Assembly: GCA_964020155.1 (NCBI GenBank)
Contig: OZ026560.1
Span: forward strand, 3,276,759-3,316,758
DNA from: Chondrilla cf. caribensis
Lineage: Eukaryota; Porifera; Demospongiae; Chondrillida; Chondrillidae
Length of the DNA: 40,000 bases
Direction: 5' to 3'
This document shows positions 34,240 to 40,000 of this stretch, in pieces. Each line of letters starts with the position of its first letter. Position 1 is the stretch's first letter. Both the position numbers and the translations under genes were made by a program. A model generated the notes under the pieces. The model had not been told where the DNA came from, did not search any database, and saw only the letters and a list, made by a program, of their open reading frames with translations.

Positions 34240-36768
34240 TCAAAGACAATTGGATGTCTGTAGCTGGTACATTCGAGGCCCTTTCTTCAGCAAATATCCT
34301 TGGTTGTTAAGTGATTCAATGAAGTCAGTTAAATTTGCCACCTGTATGCCAATCTTCCTTGCAATGTCCTTCATCTGAGGTATGGAGAACAAAGAGTTGA
34401 AGGTTGCTTCGGAGATGTGGTTGAGTTCTGTAATGAAGCGCTTCGCCTGAGAGCGAGAGCTCATCCCTGATCCATTCTGGGAACGTTGGAAATGAACTTG
34501 TCCGAAATCATCACTAAATGTGTCGTACATGCTAAATTTCATGATCTCAATAACATCCCTGGCATCCTGCTCAACAGCAAGCTCTCTCATCTCCACTCTC
34601 GCTCTGGCCTCTGTGAGACGAATTAGGGACTCCAGTTGCCTTGTTGTGATGGGCGTTGTGTTCCCTGATTGCCTCTGCTTACGCAGCTCCAAGTAGAAAT
34701 CTTGAATGACTTTAGCAGCTTCTGGAGATAGCCTAGGAGTGACATACTTTCTGGCATAGCTGATGTACTTACGGAGGAGAACATGGGGTATGGGGTCAAA
34801 GTCCTCATTGGACGATACTTTCAGCCTCTCCGAAAGAGTGGTGTCACTGAAAATCCTGGAGATATTTTGGGAGTTTTGACTCGCTTGGATGGTACCATTT
34901 GGCATCCTACGCGCAGTGGCAGCACCAGCCTTCTTAGAATGCAGCGACATTACATGTTCGGATAGCATATGATCTCTTTCTTCATCCGGTTTATCGAGCA
35001 AGATGAACACCAAGTCAAAGCGTGACAAGAGAGCACCCCCCATCTTCAGATTCTCAGACACAGTCTTCCCCTTGTTGTAGTGACCACCAACAGGGTTGGC
35101 TGCAGCGAGGACAGACGTCCTAGCTGGTAGACTGCACACAATACCAGCTTTGGCCAAGCTAATCGTCTGCTGCTCCATTGCCTCCAGAATGGCTTGGTGC
35201 TGAGTAGTCATTTTGTCGAATTCGTCAATACAACAGCAACCTTGATCAGCGAGAACAAGGGCGCCCGCCTCAAGAGAATAGTCTCCTCCACCACCCCCGT
35301 CTTTGGTGAGAGTTACAGTGAGGCCCGAGGAAGTGGTCGTATTGCCACAGACGTAAACACCTCGAGGGGCTACATTGGCAGCTGCTTGAAGCATTTGACT
35401 CTTCCCAAGGCCGGGGTCCCCTACAATGAGGATGTGAGGGTCACCGCGAACAGGGATACAGTTCTTGTCATCCGAGTGCTTACTACGGCCTCCAAACAAC
35501 CCCAGAATCAGACCAGCTTTCACCATCTCCTGACCATATATCACAGGACATAGAGAGCTGACTACGAGCTTGAATACATTCTCATCTCCTTGTATTTCAC
35601 TGATTCCGTATAGCTCCCTCGTGGAGAAGTCCACTTGAGATCCACTACCATCTCTACACGCCTTATCACTGCAGATTGATATGGCACTCAGATATAGTAT
35701 GAACATACATTTGTCCTTGTTCCGGCTGCGTGTGTCTTCTGAACCAGTTGCTTTGACAACTGCTGTCACAGTAATGTCGTCACCAGGGATACAAGAATCA
35801 ACGAGATCTCCAATTAGTTCACACTCGACAGTTCGGGGAATTCTACCAGCCTCCCTTGTTTCGTCACTGACAATTTCCTGAAGCCGAATAGTCTGCCAGT
35901 CGATGGTCTCCGTGAGCTTGCTCCCTCTCATTGGAACAAAACTACGGCTACAGCAATCCTCTGAAGTGCACCTTGTGGGTAGTGTGTACTTGCCGTCCTG
36001 TAGAGCAAGCACCTGCAGTGTTGCACACACGACACACTTGAAGGCCAGTTTGGTTACTAGGGGTTTGGCGCTACTCACGCGCACTACAGTACCGCTCACT
36101 GAAACACACTTGCCAAACTGAGATGCTTTGAGTAGCTTCAGAGGAATCACAGGATGGTAGTTGAACAGACGTACAAAGAGACGAGGTACATCTAGGAACG
36201 TGCTTTCAACTTCGGTCCCCCCATCGCTGCTAGAGTTGTGGTCTTGACTACAAAGACGTCGTTCTACTACCGTGTGTAAAGCAAGAGAAGCACAGTTCAC
36301 AAACGTTTCGGGTTGTTCACGAAATAAGGTTGACAGATCGGGCAGGGTGCGCTGCAAGACTTCGTCCTTGAGTAACTCTTGGTAGTCGACTGCAACGGCT
36401 CCTACAGACTCTATCAGGTCAACATCCATGTCTTCTGACAGATTTGCGAAATACCCCTCAAAAGCTTTTATTATTTTCGACGTTTGTGCATTTTCGCCGT
36501 ACAGTTGCGTCGGAAAGTATGCCTTCCAATTCCTGTAGGGACAGTTGTGAAGAGATGATTGCACTAGACGAGGTCTTTTCGGTGCAGAGTAGCTATCGGG
36601 GTCTGTGTTATAAGACGAAGTGGAAACACCTCTTCCGCGATAAGAGTAAGACGTACGGTTGAAGGTATATCTCCCTCTCCAGTTTCCCCTAGAGTATCCC
36701 CTCCAACTTCCTCTTCTGCTAGCATTCCAGCCACCGCGTCCGAATCCGCGCCCTCTGCTTTCGGCCAT
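34240..36768 (-). CDS. MCM8: DNA helicase MCM8, single exon
   Basis: AAA+ helicase of the MCM family; with MCM9 it acts in homologous recombination, repair and meiosis. The frame encodes 842 residues (human 840) without an intron. The N-terminus is Arg/Gly-rich (MAESRGRGFGRG, residues 1-47), as in vertebrate MCM8. A zinc-binding CVVC...CTSEDC lies at about 245-272. Walker A GDPGLGKS is at 450-457, Walker B CIDEFDK near 513-519, and the arginine-finger SRFDLVF starts at 582. The C-terminal winged-helix region ends YLLKKGPRMYQLQT, matching MCM8 rather than MCM9. The ATG at 36768 is chosen over an in-frame TTG at 36789 because it aligns with the human start. An E2F site lies 10 bp upstream. Confidence 0.96.
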   Translation of the reverse strand: MAESRGRGFGRGGWNASRRGSWRGYSRGNWRGRYTFNRTSYSYRGRGVSTSSYNTDPDSYSAPKRPRLVQSSLHNCPYRNWKAYFPTQLYGENAQTSKIIKAFEGYFANLSEDMDVDLIESVGAVAVDYQELLKDEVLQRTLPDLSTLFREQPETFVNCASLALHTVVERRLCSQDHNSSSDGGTEVESTFLDVPRLFVRLFNYHPVIPLKLLKASQFGKCVSVSGTVVRVSSAKPLVTKLAFKCVVCATLQVLALQDGKYTLPTRCTSEDCCSRSFVPMRGSKLTETIDWQTIRLQEIVSDETREAGRIPRTVECELIGDLVDSCIPGDDITVTAVVKATGSEDTRSRNKDKCMFILYLSAISICSDKACRDGSGSQVDFSTRELYGISEIQGDENVFKLVVSSLCPVIYGQEMVKAGLILGLFGGRSKHSDDKNCIPVRGDPHILIVGDPGLGKSQMLQAAANVAPRGVYVCGNTTTSSGLTVTLTKDGGGGGDYSLEAGALVLADQGCCCIDEFDKMTTQHQAILEAMEQQTISLAKAGIVCSLPARTSVLAAANPVGGHYNKGKTVSENLKMGGALLSRFDLVFILLDKPDEERDHMLSEHVMSLHSKKAGAATARRMPNGTIQASQNSQNISRIFSDTTLSERLKVSSNEDFDPIPHVLLRKYISYARKYVTPRLSPEAAKVIQDFYLELRKQRQSGNTTPITTRQLESLIRLTEARARVEMRELAVEQDARDVIEIMKFSMYDTFSDDFGQVHFQRSQNGSGMSSRSQAKRFITELNHISEATFNSLFSIPQMKDIARKIGIQVANLTDFIESLNNQGYLLKKGPRMYQLQTSNCL

Positions 36769-36778
36769 TTTTGAACAT

Positions 36779-36790
36779 TTTCGCGCCAAA
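36779..36790 (-). promoter_or_regulatory. E2F site at the MCM8 promoter
   Basis: On the MCM8 strand the sequence reads TTTGGCGCGAAA, a full match to the E2F consensus TTTSSCGC with its palindromic extension. It lies 10-21 bp before the MCM8 start codon. MCM genes are established E2F targets. The leader must be very short, or the site overlaps the transcription start. Confidence 0.75.
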
Positions 36791-36905
36791 TATTATTATT
36801 CATTAATCTTAACATGCAATCTTACGTTAGTTAATAACCACAATATTATTGTACGTAACCTACAAAATACAACAATAATCCAAACGACATAAGTAGAATA
36901 TTATA

Positions 36906-36911
36906 TTTATT
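36906..36911 (-). terminator. IQGAP poly(A) signal (AATAAA)
   Basis: Canonical AATAAA on the minus strand, 158 bp after the IQGAP stop codon and 138 bp before the MCM8 start. The whole space between the two genes (36769-37068) is 300 bp of A+T-rich DNA holding this signal and the E2F site. Confidence 0.6.
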
Positions 36912-37068
36912 GTTGTATAATAATATATTGTAGTTACATAATAGCTGTGGACGCCTAGAGAGGGCTTTGTACATCAGAAGTGAAATGTGTGCTATGCAAT
37001 AATTGAAAATTGGACACAAACAGGTATTATTTTGTTAAGTCAATATCCTAATTTTTTCCCTAAACTCC

Positions 37069-39703
<2,635 letters not shown>

Positions 39704-39944
39704 CTGCAAGCATGAGAGTGTACACAGTGTGTCACATTCATATCGATATGTAGGAGTGAGAGGGGTGAATGGCACACCTTGAAATACATGGATCTACAGT
39801 AGTTGAATACATACGTACATATGTACATATTTATGCCCAATATGTAGATATAGTACACGTACACACAAAAGCAAACAGAAACACACATGCACACAAACAC
39901 AGATATACACACTCCCACATGCATTTACACAAGTACACACACAT

Positions 39945-39987
<43 letters not shown>

Positions 39988-40000
39988 ACACACACACACA
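39704..40000. other. IQGAP intron running off the right edge
   Basis: ACGT-rich stretch at 39810-39860, then a CA microsatellite from about 39945 to the end. No upstream IQGAP exon is visible before the window ends. Confidence 0.7.

Noticed and set aside
34240..36789. MCM9 as the identity, and an N-terminal extension from 36789
   Set aside because: The RG-rich N-terminus, total length and C-terminal YLLKKGP...YQLQT match MCM8. The extension starts with TTG and overlaps the E2F site.

Overview
The window looks like nuclear DNA from an early-branching animal. Five recognisable metazoan genes, four of them with many short GT-AG introns, are packed between long CA/TG microsatellites, ACGT-rich repeats and short inverted-repeat transposons. 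The compact spacing, the A+T-rich intergenic DNA and the animal gene set fit a sponge best, but that assignment is inference; no marker in the window settles the species.

Layout. 1-499: a copy of the promoter and first two codons of the next gene but one, now lying upstream of MANBA. 500-14465 (+): a complete beta-mannosidase gene, 21 exons, 877 residues. 14684-15087: the second copy of the promoter segment, followed by CCDC124 at 15088-15949 (+), 2 exons, 219 residues. 16450-16983 (-): an unrecognised open frame made of about 2.5 repeats of roughly 60 residues. 17190-17943: a 754-bp element with 35-bp terminal inverted repeats. 18020-23400: a tandem pair of about 2-kb repeat units, the first interrupted by a 701-bp hAT-like insertion. 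A third copy lies inverted at 29813-32215. 24109-34175 (-): a HEAT-repeat gene resembling HEATR4, 10 exons, 854 residues, whose intron 2 holds the inverted copy. 34240-36768 (-): MCM8, 842 residues in a single exon, with a perfect E2F site just upstream. 37069-39703 (-): the last six coding exons of an IQGAP protein, which continues past the right edge.

MANBA and CCDC124 point right; the repeat protein, HEATR4-like, MCM8 and IQGAP point left. These genes share no pathway (lysosomal glycan breakdown, ribosome/cytokinesis factor, meiotic and repair helicase, cytoskeletal scaffold), so the window is an ordinary stretch of animal chromosome and not a functional cluster. The exon models were joined by hand. 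Every junction has GT-AG ends and a compatible phase, and the summed lengths are whole codons: MANBA 2634 nt, HEATR4-like 2565 nt, CCDC124 660 nt.

The most interesting observations are structural. A promoter duplication links MANBA and CCDC124. Complementary CA and TG tracts flank the MANBA exon that carries the catalytic nucleophile. Large inverted repeats surround most of HEATR4. A repeat-protein frame is unrecognised. Two related small hairpins lie in unrelated places. I found no clear evidence of an entirely new multi-gene system.
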